64,000 bases of DNA from UKL13-3 sp040387195 (lineage in GTDB: Bacteria; Bacteroidota; Bacteroidia; UKL13-3), in the NCBI GenBank assembly GCA_040387195.1, contig JAZKEF010000008.1:1-64000 (forward strand), given 5' to 3'. The position numbers and the translations under genes are program-made. Below are positions 16,487-25,441 of this stretch, one piece after another. Positions within the stretch are counted from its first letter, which is position 1, and the number at the start of each line of letters is the position of its first letter. The notes under the pieces are model-generated. The model searched no databases, was not told the origin of the DNA, and saw nothing but the letters and a program-made list of their open reading frames with translations.

Positions 16487-17965
16487 GTGAGCACACTTAA
16501 AAAACTAGCTTCGCAAACGGCTGTATATGGCCTGAGCCAGATATTGGGACGTTTTGTAAATTACCTCCTCGTACCGCTGTATACCTCTATTTTTACTACC
16601 GGAGAGTATGGCGTAGTTACCTTAATGTATTCGTATGTTACCTTTTTTAATGTGCTGCTTACCTATGGAATGGAAACGGCCTTTTTCCGGTTTTCGCAAA
16701 AACAGGAGCAACCCGGAGATGTGTATGCAACAGCTCTGAAGTCATTAGTGGTAACATCCTCAGGATTCATTTTGTTGTTCTGTATGTTATCGTCACCAAT
16801 CGCTTCACTCATCAAACTTCCCGAACATCCGGAGTACATTGTTTATTTTACATATATTATTGCGCTGGATGCCGTTGCTGCATTGCCTTTTGCATACCTG
16901 CGCCAGCAAAACCGCCCCATCAAGTTTGCACTCATTAAAAACATCGGTATTTTCACCAATATCCTGCTAAATCTTTATTTCCTGGTATTATGCCCTTATG
17001 CAGTTAAAAACTGGGGAACAACCTTACCCTTTTACGAAGCAGAAATTGGCATAGGATACATTTTTATTTCCAACCTGATAGCAAGCATCATTCCCATTCC
17101 GCTCTTAGCTAAAGAGTTTATGGAGATACGCGGATATTCCTTTAACAAAGTATTGTGGCGGGAAATGCTGGTATATGCCTTACCCATGATGGTGATTGGT
17201 TTTGCAGGGATGATTAACGAAACCCTTGATCGCACTATCATTACGTATTTTTATGAGGATGCCGAAGTGGGCCGATCGATGAACGGGATTTACGGAGCCA
17301 ATTATAAACTATCGATTTTGATGAGCTTGTTTATCCAGGCCTTCAGGTATGCGGCCGAACCGTTCTTTTTTAGTCACGCTCAAACAACCGACAAGCGCAC
17401 CATTTATGCTCAGGTGATGGATTATTTTGTATTGGTGTGCTTATGCTTGTTTTTGGGAGTGATGTTGTTTATGAACGTTTTCCAGCATTTTATCGGACCT
17501 GATTTCAGGGAGGGTTTGCATATTGTACCTGTATTGCTCATTGCCAATATGTTTTTGGGCATTTATTACAATCTTTCTATCTGGTATAAACTAAGTGATC
17601 AAACCAACAAGGGAGCGAAGATTTCACTCATCGGGGCGGGAATTACCATTGTTGCCAATATTATTCTAATTCCAATTTTTGGCTATACTGGCGCAGCATG
17701 GGCAACATTAATCTGTTATGTAAGCATGGCTGTAATTTGTTATCTGATGGGTGCCAAATATTATCCTATCCCTTATAATACAGCGAAGGTTTTATTCTTT
17801 ATCGCTGTTGCTTTGGCTTTATATTTTGTGCATCTGTGGCTTATGCCTTTTTTATCCCAATCTGTTTTTGTTCAGAATTCCTTCCATGGTTTGTTCCTGC
17901 TGATTTTCATCGTGTTTGCCTGGTTGTTTGAAAGAAACAATAAAGTGTTATTTTCGCCACGATAA
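16487..17965 (+). CDS. Oligosaccharide flippase (Wzx/MATE-like, MOP superfamily)
   Basis: A 492-residue polytopic membrane protein with 12-14 hydrophobic segments. It starts with the usual SQTAVYGLSQILGRFVNYLLVPLYT, where G-x-x-x-G-R and the LVPLYT segment are typical of polysaccharide biosynthesis flippases. Such proteins move lipid-linked saccharide units across the inner membrane. Start is GTG at 16487. It heads a compact + strand cluster: 16 nt to dut, then sugar nucleotidyltransferase, TPR, DUF4292 and EnvC-like genes. The substrate cannot be read from sequence. Confidence 0.9.
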   Translation: MSTLKKLASQTAVYGLSQILGRFVNYLLVPLYTSIFTTGEYGVVTLMYSYVTFFNVLLTYGMETAFFRFSQKQEQPGDVYATALKSLVVTSSGFILLFCMLSSPIASLIKLPEHPEYIVYFTYIIALDAVAALPFAYLRQQNRPIKFALIKNIGIFTNILLNLYFLVLCPYAVKNWGTTLPFYEAEIGIGYIFISNLIASIIPIPLLAKEFMEIRGYSFNKVLWREMLVYALPMMVIGFAGMINETLDRTIITYFYEDAEVGRSMNGIYGANYKLSILMSLFIQAFRYAAEPFFFSHAQTTDKRTIYAQVMDYFVLVCLCLFLGVMLFMNVFQHFIGPDFREGLHIVPVLLIANMFLGIYYNLSIWYKLSDQTNKGAKISLIGAGITIVANIILIPIFGYTGAAWATLICYVSMAVICYLMGAKYYPIPYNTAKVLFFIAVALALYFVHLWLMPFLSQSVFVQNSFHGLFLLIFIVFAWLFERNNKVLFSPR

Positions 17966-17981
17966 GGTAGTACCAAAACCC

Positions 17982-18413
17982 ATGCAATTAAAAGTAATTA
18001 ATAAGTCAACCCATGCACTTCCGGCCTATGAAACAGTTCATTCGGCAGGAATGGATTTACGTGCTGTGCTTGAAGAAGAGGTAGTGTTGAAGCCTATGGA
18101 GCGTAAGCTTGTTCCAACAGGTCTCTTTATTGAACTGGAACAAGGATATGAGGCGCAAATAAGGCCCCGTAGCGGATTGGCCTTTAAACATGGAATTACC
18201 GTATTGAATTCACCCGGAACAATTGATGCTGATTACCGCGGGGAAATCAAAGTGTTGCTCATCAATTTGGGGCAGGAAGATTTTGTGGTTAAAAGCGGAG
18301 AACGTATAGCCCAAATGATTGTAGCCAAACATGAACGGGTTGTGTGGGAAGAGACAGATACATTAACCGACACCTCCCGTGGAGCGGGAGGATATGGCAG
18401 TACCGGCAGGTAA
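17982..18413 (+). CDS. dut: dUTP diphosphatase (dUTPase)
   Basis: A 143-residue trimeric dUTPase that converts dUTP to dUMP and pyrophosphate, keeping uracil out of DNA and supplying dTMP synthesis. All five motifs are present: HSAGMDLRA (about 22-30), RPRSGLAF (63-70), GTIDADYRGEIKV (about 80-95), GERIAQMIV (about 105-113) and the C-terminal RGAGGYGSTGR that closes over the nucleotide. The ATG at 17982 was chosen since the family starts just before the first strand (MQLKVINKS); an upstream in-frame start overlaps the flippase gene. Its placement between envelope genes is a conserved Bacteroidota arrangement. Confidence 0.96.
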   Translation: MQLKVINKSTHALPAYETVHSAGMDLRAVLEEEVVLKPMERKLVPTGLFIELEQGYEAQIRPRSGLAFKHGITVLNSPGTIDADYRGEIKVLLINLGQEDFVVKSGERIAQMIVAKHERVVWEETDTLTDTSRGAGGYGSTGR

Positions 18414-18419
18414 TTATTG

Positions 18420-18469
18420 ATAGGTAATTGATTTATTACCTATGGTAGAGGTGCATAATTATGCGCCTC
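18420..18469. other. Two stem-loops in the dut/nucleotidyltransferase gap
   Basis: ATAGGTAAT/ATTACCTAT (18420-18443, 9-bp stem, 6-nt loop) is followed at 18448-18469 by GAGGTGCATAA/TTATGCGCCTC (11 bp with one wobble, essentially a palindrome). A weaker ACCGG/CCGGT pair follows at 18496-18514. No T-run follows, so these are not classical terminators. They may be mRNA processing or stabilising elements inside the operon, or a palindromic repeat. Confidence 0.6.
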
Positions 18470-18575
18470 CACAACCGGAATTAGATGCCCCCAAAACCGG
18501 TTAAATTATCCGGTAACGATTAAAAAGAGAAATTGCCGAAGGCAAAAACAAGAGACAAAAAAGTAATACAACAAA

Positions 18576-19586
18576 ATGAAGATAATTGTACCTATGGCCG
18601 GTATGGGCAAGCGCATGAGGCCACACACATTAACGGTTCCAAAACCTCTTATTCCGGTTGGTGGAAAACCGATTGTTCAAAAAATTATAGAAGACCTGGA
18701 GGCCGTTTGTGGCGAAGGCATTGAGGAAGTGGCATACATCATTCACCCGAGTTTCGGTAAGGAAGTAGAGCAAAAACTGATTGATGTAGCAGGTAAACTT
18801 GGAGCAAAGGGAACCATTCACTACCAAAGTGAAGCATTGGGGACAGCTCATGCCATAATGTGTGCTAAGGAAGCGCTTGACGGGAATGTATTAATTGTAT
18901 TTGCCGATACCCTGTTTAAAGCAGGATTTAAACTTGACAGAAGTAAAGACGGCATCATTTGGGTGCAACAAATTGAAGACCCGCGCCAGTTTGGTGTAGT
19001 GAAACTGGATGCCAACGGTGTTATTACAGAGTTTGTAGAAAAGCCGCAGGAGTTTGTGAGCGATTTGGCGATCATTGGTATATATTACTTTAAGGACGGT
19101 GTAAACCTTCGCAAAGAATTGCAATACCTGCTCGATAATGACATCATGGAAAAGGGCGAGTATCAGCTAACAAGCGCGCTTGATAACATGAAACAAAAAG
19201 GGTTGAAGTTTGAACCCGGCAAGGTTGCGGAGTGGCTCGATTGCGGGAATAAAAACTCAACAGTATTTACCAACTCACGGATCCTGTTCCACATGCATGC
19301 CGAGGGGCAGAAGATGGTGGATGATACCGTTCAAACGGACAAAGCACTTATTATCCAACCATCCTTTATTGGTAATAATGTAGTTATCAAACATGCAGTG
19401 GTTGGTCCGCATGCAAGTATCGGTGACGGCACGGTTATTGAGAATTCGGTAGTGAGCAATTGTATTGTTCAAACCAACAGTAAGATAAAAAATGCGGTGA
19501 TTGACAATGCAATGATCGGCAATTACGTTGAATACAACGGAGAGGCCAAAGACCTGAGCATTGGCGATTACAGCACCCAACTATAG
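18576..19586 (+). CDS. Sugar-phosphate nucleotidyltransferase with left-handed beta-helix tail
   Basis: A 336-residue enzyme that couples a sugar-1-phosphate to a nucleoside triphosphate to make an NDP-sugar. The N-terminal Rossmann-like domain has the signature MAGMGKRMRPHTLTVPKPL (about 7-25), the Mg-binding aspartate in VFADTLF (about 110) and EKP (about 155). The C-terminus (about 245-330) shows isoleucine-rich hexapeptide repeats (GPHASIGDGTVIENSVV) forming a left-handed beta helix. This fits the glucose-1-phosphate thymidylyl/mannose-1-phosphate guanylyltransferase group; the exact sugar is not determinable. Part of the envelope operon, 10 nt ahead of the TPR gene. Confidence 0.9.
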   Translation: MKIIVPMAGMGKRMRPHTLTVPKPLIPVGGKPIVQKIIEDLEAVCGEGIEEVAYIIHPSFGKEVEQKLIDVAGKLGAKGTIHYQSEALGTAHAIMCAKEALDGNVLIVFADTLFKAGFKLDRSKDGIIWVQQIEDPRQFGVVKLDANGVITEFVEKPQEFVSDLAIIGIYYFKDGVNLRKELQYLLDNDIMEKGEYQLTSALDNMKQKGLKFEPGKVAEWLDCGNKNSTVFTNSRILFHMHAEGQKMVDDTVQTDKALIIQPSFIGNNVVIKHAVVGPHASIGDGTVIENSVVSNCIVQTNSKIKNAVIDNAMIGNYVEYNGEAKDLSIGDYSTQL

Positions 19587-19596
19587 CATTACGATA

Positions 19597-21309
19597 TTGA
19601 CAAAATTAGCCCAACATCTTTTTTTCTTTTTTCTGCTCACAATCGGGCTATCGGCTGTTGCACAAAAAAAGGGTAAACAACTGAACGATGAAGAACAGTT
19701 GAAATTTGACCTTGCTTTTGTAAACGGCAGCCGGGAAAAAATCCTCTTTAATTACGATGATGCCCTAAAGCAGTTCAGGTATTGTTATGGATTGCAACCG
19801 GAAAATGCTGCTGTAAATTTTGTGATCGGAGATGTGTATTTTCAGAAGAAAATGTATGAGGATGCAGAGCGTTATGTAATGGAAGCGGTGAAGCTGGATA
19901 AGGAGAATATTTGGTATAAGGAACTGTTGGTGGATGTTTACATCGCCCGGAAAAAGAGTAAAGAGGCAGCGGAATTGATGCTTACAGTGGCCAGAGAGAA
20001 AAAGGAAGTGCAAAACATGCTTCAGGCATCTTACCTGTTTGTAATGGCAAAAGAGTATTCAAAGGCCATTAAGGTATTGGAAGAGGTCGAAAAAAATGTG
20101 GGCATTAATGAAGATGTTGTAAAGCAAAAGGAACAAATTTATTTAGCTCAAAACAAACTTCCCAAAGCGATTAAGGAAGTTGAAAAACTGATTAAGGCAT
20201 TTCCCGGAGAGACTAAGTATATGGGAATGCTGGCCGATTTGTATGTAGCTAACGGAAATTCGGATAAGGCTGTAGCCATCTATAACGAGATCCTTAAAAA
20301 GGAGCCCAACAATGGGTTCGCATTGTTTTCACTGGCTGATTATTACCGTTCAAAAAGCGAAAGCGAAAAGTGGTATAACCTGATGAAGGCGGGAATGGCC
20401 AGCAAGGATGTAGATACCAAATCAAAAATAAATGTACTGTCAGCATTTATGGCAGGTAAAGATTTTGAGAATCAGCTGGAACGAACGTTTGAACTGGCAA
20501 CCATTTTTGCGGAGGCCAACCAAACAGAAGCAGCACCTTACCTGGTGCTTGGGGATTTATATGCACAGCAGCGCAAATATGATTCGGCACGGTTGGAGTA
20601 CCGCAAGGCATTAGTGATTGAGCCGGCCACGTATATCGGATGGCAACAACTTGTGTTTTGCAGTTCGCAACTATTGGACAATGAATTGCTGCTAAAAGAT
20701 TGTGAAGATGCGATTGAGTATTTTCCGAACGAACCGGCCTTTTTTACCTATGCTGCCATTGCAAGCATGCAACTCAAACAATATGATAAAGCGGTAAACC
20801 ATGCAATGAAAGGACTGGAGACAATTACTCCTGATCAAAAAGACATTGAGACACAGTTACATGCAACCTTGGCTGATGCTTACCATTACCTCAAAAACCA
20901 TAAAGCAAGCGACTCAACATATGAAGCCATTTTAAAGAATGACTCACAAAACGCTTATGCGATGAATAACTATGCGTACTTTTTAAGTCTGCGCAAGGTA
21001 AATCTTGAAAAGGCTGCAGCCATGTCGAAAAGAAGCTTGGAGTTGGATGCCGAAAATGCTTCATACATGGATACGTATGGTTGGATTTTATATGCCCAAA
21101 AGGATTATGCCGGTGCCAAAGAATATATAGAAAAGTCGTTGAGGTATTCACCCAACAATGCAGAAGTTTGTGATCACTTAGGCGATGTCTTGTATCAACT
21201 GAACGACAAAGAGGGCGCCCTTAAAAGCTGGAAAAAAGCTAAGGAGTTAGGTAGTGACAGCATCTTGCTCGATAAAAAAATTAAAGACGGAAAATTATAT
21301 GAGGAGTAA
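19597..21309 (+). CDS. Exported tetratricopeptide-repeat protein
   Basis: A 570-residue protein with signal peptide (LAQHLFFFFLLTIGLSAVAQ) and at least eight TPR units, clearest near residues 60-130, 165-235, 300-340 and 470-560 (DTYGWILYAQKDYAGAKEYI). The TTG at 19597, ten bases after the previous stop, is chosen because it directly opens the signal peptide; an earlier TTG at 19561 overlaps the upstream gene. It is the fourth gene of the envelope operon. In this position in other Bacteroidota such TPR proteins precede DUF4292 and EnvC-like genes. A scaffold role at the envelope is an inference. Confidence 0.88.
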   Translation: MTKLAQHLFFFFLLTIGLSAVAQKKGKQLNDEEQLKFDLAFVNGSREKILFNYDDALKQFRYCYGLQPENAAVNFVIGDVYFQKKMYEDAERYVMEAVKLDKENIWYKELLVDVYIARKKSKEAAELMLTVAREKKEVQNMLQASYLFVMAKEYSKAIKVLEEVEKNVGINEDVVKQKEQIYLAQNKLPKAIKEVEKLIKAFPGETKYMGMLADLYVANGNSDKAVAIYNEILKKEPNNGFALFSLADYYRSKSESEKWYNLMKAGMASKDVDTKSKINVLSAFMAGKDFENQLERTFELATIFAEANQTEAAPYLVLGDLYAQQRKYDSARLEYRKALVIEPATYIGWQQLVFCSSQLLDNELLLKDCEDAIEYFPNEPAFFTYAAIASMQLKQYDKAVNHAMKGLETITPDQKDIETQLHATLADAYHYLKNHKASDSTYEAILKNDSQNAYAMNNYAYFLSLRKVNLEKAAAMSKRSLELDAENASYMDTYGWILYAQKDYAGAKEYIEKSLRYSPNNAEVCDHLGDVLYQLNDKEGALKSWKKAKELGSDSILLDKKIKDGKLYEE

Positions 21310-22093
21310 TATTCACTATGTGATGCTGTGTGTGACGGGACTTATGTTGATAGCCACTTCTTGTAGAACTAAAAAGGGTTTGAACCAAACGGAACAGCCA
21401 GTTGCCGGTATTACAAAACCAAGCACCAACACACTCCTCATCAAAGCCATTGAACAACAGCAAACAACTTTTTCGTATTATTCGGCAAATGGAAAAGCCG
21501 CTTATAGGGATAATGATACCAAACAGGATTTAGGTGTGACTATTGTGATGGAAAAAGATCGGTTTGTGTACATGAATGTTACGGCATTATTAGGAATTAC
21601 CGTGGCCCGCGTGCTCGCCACGCAGGATTCGATCATCATTCTGGATATGCTGCACCGCAAATGTATTATAGCTCGCTATGATTATATACGGAGCATTACG
21701 CATGCCGACTTAAACCTTACCAACTTGCAGAACATGTTTATTGGTAACACACTGTACCCTAATATTCCGGAGAAGAGCAAAGTGGACAGTGTACTGAATT
21801 ATATTTTAATCAGTCAGCCGGTTTCGGCAACACATACCCAGCAAACCATGTACCGTCAGGATTTGAATGTAACCCGCTCAACATTAATGGAGCCGGCAAA
21901 AAACCAGGAAATGAAGGTTGAGTACAGTGAGGTGTACACTCAGGGCGGCAATCAATTCCCAAACAAGTTTTCTATCAACATTAGGGCAGAAAAAAATATG
22001 GAAACCCGATTTGAACTCAGCAATTTTGTGTTCGAGAAAAAGAAGGACATTCAGTTTACCATCCCTAAGTCATATGAAACAGTGCGCATGTAG
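21299..22093 (+). CDS. DUF4292 lipoprotein (LolA/LolB-like fold predicted)
   Basis: A 264-residue lipoprotein: signal with lipobox ATSC (C22), followed by an all-beta domain beginning with SANGKAAYRDNDTKQDLGVTI, a pattern typical of DUF4292. The family is restricted to Bacteroidota and its incomplete beta barrel is reminiscent of outer-membrane lipoprotein carriers, so lipid or lipoprotein handling is a reasonable but unproven guess. The ATG at 21299 overlaps the end of the TPR gene by 11 nt, and its own 3' end overlaps the EnvC-like gene by 20 nt: strong translational coupling. Confidence 0.88.
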   Translation: MRSNIHYVMLCVTGLMLIATSCRTKKGLNQTEQPVAGITKPSTNTLLIKAIEQQQTTFSYYSANGKAAYRDNDTKQDLGVTIVMEKDRFVYMNVTALLGITVARVLATQDSIIILDMLHRKCIIARYDYIRSITHADLNLTNLQNMFIGNTLYPNIPEKSKVDSVLNYILISQPVSATHTQQTMYRQDLNVTRSTLMEPAKNQEMKVEYSEVYTQGGNQFPNKFSINIRAEKNMETRFELSNFVFEKKKDIQFTIPKSYETVRM

Positions 22094-23375
22094 GATTATC
22101 ATACTAATAGCAATGGTTAGCTTAACCATTGTCTCACATGCACAATTGTCTCCTTCGGCACAGCGCCAAGTGCTGGAAAACAAACGCAAGGAATTACTGG
22201 AGAAAATAAAAGAAGCTAAACAGGTACTAGCAGAAACCCGCAAAAAACAGAACACGACTGTAACCCAACTCAAAGCCATTTCGAGCCAGATTAAAACCCG
22301 CGAACGCGTAATCAACAATGTTCAGGAACAAATCAGTGTATTGGGTCAGCAGATTGAAGAATCGAGGGATTCATTGGAGCGGCTGAAGGCCGATCTGGCC
22401 AAACTGAAAGCAGATTATGCAAAGAGTATTTTAAGCGCTTACAAGTCGCGGAATGTGTATGATAAAATGCTGTTTGTGTTTTCGGCACAAAGTTTTAATC
22501 AGGCACTAAAGCGTATTGAATACCTTAATCAATACAGCGACTACCGCCAACGTCAGGCTGCGCTTATTCTCAGCACGCAAAACGATATTATCATTGCCTT
22601 AAACCAGATGCTTGCCAAAAAGCAGGAAAAGATGGAGTTGATTGGCATGAAGGAAACGGAAAAAAAGGAACTGGAACAAGACAAAAAAGAAGAGAGCAAG
22701 GTATTGGTTTCATTGCAGCAACAGGAAAAGGAGGTGCGCAAGCAACTGGCCGAAAGCCAGGCGGCCGCTAAAAAACTAAACCGGGCCATTGAAGAAATGA
22801 TTGCCCGTGAAATTGAAGAGGCACGCAGAAAAGAAGAAGCACGCAGAAGAGAAGAAGCCGCCAGAAATGCAGCAGCAGGAAAAGCCACCCCGGGAAAAAC
22901 GGAACCGGCAAAAAGTACCAAGACAGAGAGCGACCTGTTCTTAACGCCTGAAGTACTCAAAATGTCGAGCGACTTTGAGCAGAATAAAAACAATTTACCT
23001 TGGCCGGTAGAGCGCGGATATATTGCCGAGTCATTTGGTACCCATGCCCACCCAACATTGAAGGGGGTGCAGGTAAATAATAATGGGGTAGATATCAGTA
23101 CGCAACCCAATGCCAATGTGCGTGCAGTATTTAAAGGTAAAGTGACCAAAATATTCAATGTGCCGGGAATGGGTAAGATTGTATTGATTAACCACGGTAA
23201 GTACTTTACTGCATACGCTCGACTGGCATCAACCACTGTTCATGAGGGTCAGCAGGTTGATAGCAAACAAACGATAGGTGTTGTGGACACTAACGAAGAG
23301 GGAGTCACAGAAGTGCAGTTCCAGATATGGAACATGGATAAAAAACTGGATCCCGAACTCTGGCTAAAAAATTAA
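22074..23375 (+). CDS. EnvC-like murein hydrolase activator (coiled coil + degenerate M23)
   Basis: A 433-residue periplasmic protein. It has a signal peptide (about 1-24), a long coiled coil (about 30-290, with KEEARRREEAARNAA repeats near its end), a spacer, and a C-terminal LytM/M23 domain (about 310-430). The zinc ligands are gone: HxxxD is replaced by NNGVD and the HLHFE motif by VQFQI. This is the state of E. coli EnvC, which has no protease activity and instead activates amidases during daughter-cell separation. The same role is inferred here. The ATG at 22074 is used because it starts the signal peptide; it lies inside the DUF4292 gene. Confidence 0.9.
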   Translation: MKQCACRIIILIAMVSLTIVSHAQLSPSAQRQVLENKRKELLEKIKEAKQVLAETRKKQNTTVTQLKAISSQIKTRERVINNVQEQISVLGQQIEESRDSLERLKADLAKLKADYAKSILSAYKSRNVYDKMLFVFSAQSFNQALKRIEYLNQYSDYRQRQAALILSTQNDIIIALNQMLAKKQEKMELIGMKETEKKELEQDKKEESKVLVSLQQQEKEVRKQLAESQAAAKKLNRAIEEMIAREIEEARRKEEARRREEAARNAAAGKATPGKTEPAKSTKTESDLFLTPEVLKMSSDFEQNKNNLPWPVERGYIAESFGTHAHPTLKGVQVNNNGVDISTQPNANVRAVFKGKVTKIFNVPGMGKIVLINHGKYFTAYARLASTTVHEGQQVDSKQTIGVVDTNEEGVTEVQFQIWNMDKKLDPELWLKN

Positions 23376-23427
23376 AATTCCTTGTTTTGTCAAATCATTC
23401 ATTCACTTTTGTTGCTTACAATAATGT

Positions 23428-24390
23428 ATGAATAGTATTAAAACATGGGTAAGTGCCATGCGGTTGCGCACATTGCCATTAGCAGCATCAGCCATTTTAT
23501 TAGGTATAACACTCTCCGACCTGCATTATAGCGCCACAGGATTTGTTGCAGTATTATGTCTTACAACAGCTATATGCCTGCAAGTTTTGTCCAATTTTGC
23601 AAATGATTACGGAGACTTTATAAAAGGAACAGATAACGATACACGAATAGGCAATACGCGTGCATTGCAAAGCGGAAGCATTACCGTTTCGCAAATGAAG
23701 CGCGCTATTATGTTATTGGTGGTACTCACACTGGTGAGTGGAATAACCTTGTTGTATAAGGCAACACAGGGAGAATTTAATACAGCCTTTCTATTGTTTT
23801 TTGCATTAGGAATTGTTGCCATTGTTGCAGCCATTAAATACACAGTTGGTAAAAGAGCTTACGGATATAGCGGTTTGGGCGATGTTGCCGTATTTATTTT
23901 TTTTGGTCCGGTGTCGGTGGTTGGTACTTTTTTGTTGTGCAACGGCTTTGAATTTGAATGGGGTAAAGATTGGGCTGTTTTGTTGCCGGCTCTGAGTGTT
24001 GGGTTGCTGAGCACTGCTGTCCTGAACACCAATAATATTCGCGATATTGAGAATGATGAAGCTTCGGGAAAGTATACCATTCCTGTGAAAATAGGATTGA
24101 AGAAAGCCCGCATTTACCATTCCGTACTCATCATTGTTGCGCTGTTTTCGTTTGTGGCGTATATTTTTGTAGCATATGCACATTGGGTGCAATTTATTCA
24201 GATTCTGGCCATGTTTCCCATTGTGAAAACATGGATGGGTGTTCTCAATACCGAACCATCAACAGCGTATAATGGATTTTTGAAACAGCTGTCGCTTGGC
24301 ACACTGGTGCTTGTTATTGTATTCATTGTTACAAATACTGTAGCCAGGATGACAATGGCTTCATCACTCATTCTTAGCATTACACAGTAA
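23428..24390 (+). CDS. menA: 1,4-dihydroxy-2-naphthoate polyprenyltransferase
   Basis: A 320-residue UbiA-superfamily membrane enzyme that prenylates 1,4-dihydroxy-2-naphthoate to demethylmenaquinone. The two aspartate-rich metal/diphosphate motifs are present: NFANDYGDFIKGTDND (about 66-81) and NTNNIRDIENDEASGK (about 195-210). Eight or so membrane helices are apparent. The start MRLRTLPLAASAILLG region is typical of MenA. The stop overlaps the menC start by one base (TAATG), so the two are co-translated. Menaquinone is the respiratory quinone in this phylum. Confidence 0.95.
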   Translation: MNSIKTWVSAMRLRTLPLAASAILLGITLSDLHYSATGFVAVLCLTTAICLQVLSNFANDYGDFIKGTDNDTRIGNTRALQSGSITVSQMKRAIMLLVVLTLVSGITLLYKATQGEFNTAFLLFFALGIVAIVAAIKYTVGKRAYGYSGLGDVAVFIFFGPVSVVGTFLLCNGFEFEWGKDWAVLLPALSVGLLSTAVLNTNNIRDIENDEASGKYTIPVKIGLKKARIYHSVLIIVALFSFVAYIFVAYAHWVQFIQILAMFPIVKTWMGVLNTEPSTAYNGFLKQLSLGTLVLVIVFIVTNTVARMTMASSLILSITQ

Positions 24391-25430
24391 TGGTTACGGC
24401 ATCTTATAGTAAGCATGAATTAGCGTTTAAAAGGCAAGCCCGAACCTCAAGAGGGGCAATGGAAAACCATATAGCGTATTATGTGATACTGAAAGAAGGT
24501 AACCGCACAGGCATAGGAGAAGCGGCACCACTCAAAGGGTTAAGCATAGATGACAGATCTGATTTTGAGAACAAACTGAAGGAGTGCATTGCTTATATTC
24601 ATGATGGTTTACCGGTTGATGCACTTGATTTAACAGAATTTCCATCCTTACAATTTGCTTTCGAAACAGCATCGTTGTCGCTCAAGTTTGAAAAACCGTT
24701 TACTGTTTTTGAGAATTCTTTTATGCAAGGAATGCCTATCAGCATTAATGGATTGGTATGGATGAATAGCCGGGATGAAATGCTGGAAGAGGCGTACACT
24801 AAAGCAGCAGAAGGGTTTAGCTGTATCAAGTTTAAGGTTGGGGCTTTGGATTTTGATGAAGAGTGCCGGATGCTGGAAGCATTTCGTAAACGCTACTCTT
24901 CTTTTAAAGTGGAATTGCGACTGGATGCAAACGGGGCTTTTGCTACAGACGAGGCCGAGCAAAAACTAAAGGAGCTTTCGCGTTTCGGGATTCATTCCAT
25001 TGAACAACCTATTCGTGCCAAACAGATTGACCATATGCAGGAATTATGCATCAAAACAGCTATTCCCATTGCCCTTGATGAAGAACTTATTGGTGTGAAT
25101 GTGCAACTGGACGGGGGTGGTTTGCTGAAATTCATTAAGCCACAATTCATCATTTTAAAACCCACTTTACTAGGAGGTCTGGCCGCCTCAGATCAATGGA
25201 TTAAACATGCGCAATACCACACAATCGGGTGGTGGGCCACTTCGGCACTTGAAAGCAATATAGGTTTAAATGCAATAGCACAATGGTGCGCAAACCACGA
25301 AACAAATTTGCCACAAGGCTTAGGCACAGGGAGTTTATATTCAAACAACATTCAATCACCCCTCAGTGTGCATCAGGGTTATCTTCATTATAATCAAAAT
25401 GCTTTTTGGTCGTTCCCTCCGAATGGCTAA
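24390..25430 (+). CDS. menC: o-Succinylbenzoate synthase (enolase superfamily)
   Basis: A 346-residue enzyme, dehydrating SHCHC to o-succinylbenzoate in menaquinone synthesis. Enolase-superfamily residues are in order: KFK (SCIKFKVG, about 145-152) with the catalytic lysine pair, metal ligands D in LRLDANGAF (about 178), E in SIEQP (about 205) and D in ALDEEL (about 230), then the second base K in ILKPTLLGG (about 254). Dipeptide epimerases share this layout, but the coupling to menA and the GEAAPL and IGWWATSALES segments favour MenC. One-base overlap with menA; a hybrid kinase gene follows after 11 nt. Confidence 0.93.
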   Translation: MVTASYSKHELAFKRQARTSRGAMENHIAYYVILKEGNRTGIGEAAPLKGLSIDDRSDFENKLKECIAYIHDGLPVDALDLTEFPSLQFAFETASLSLKFEKPFTVFENSFMQGMPISINGLVWMNSRDEMLEEAYTKAAEGFSCIKFKVGALDFDEECRMLEAFRKRYSSFKVELRLDANGAFATDEAEQKLKELSRFGIHSIEQPIRAKQIDHMQELCIKTAIPIALDEELIGVNVQLDGGGLLKFIKPQFIILKPTLLGGLAASDQWIKHAQYHTIGWWATSALESNIGLNAIAQWCANHETNLPQGLGTGSLYSNNIQSPLSVHQGYLHYNQNAFWSFPPNG

Positions 25431-25441
25431 ATTCGAAAGTA

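Noticed and set aside
22553..23236. 227-codon open frame opposite the EnvC-like gene
   Set aside because: Serine/leucine-rich antisense reading of a K/E/A-rich coiled coil, a usual artefact.
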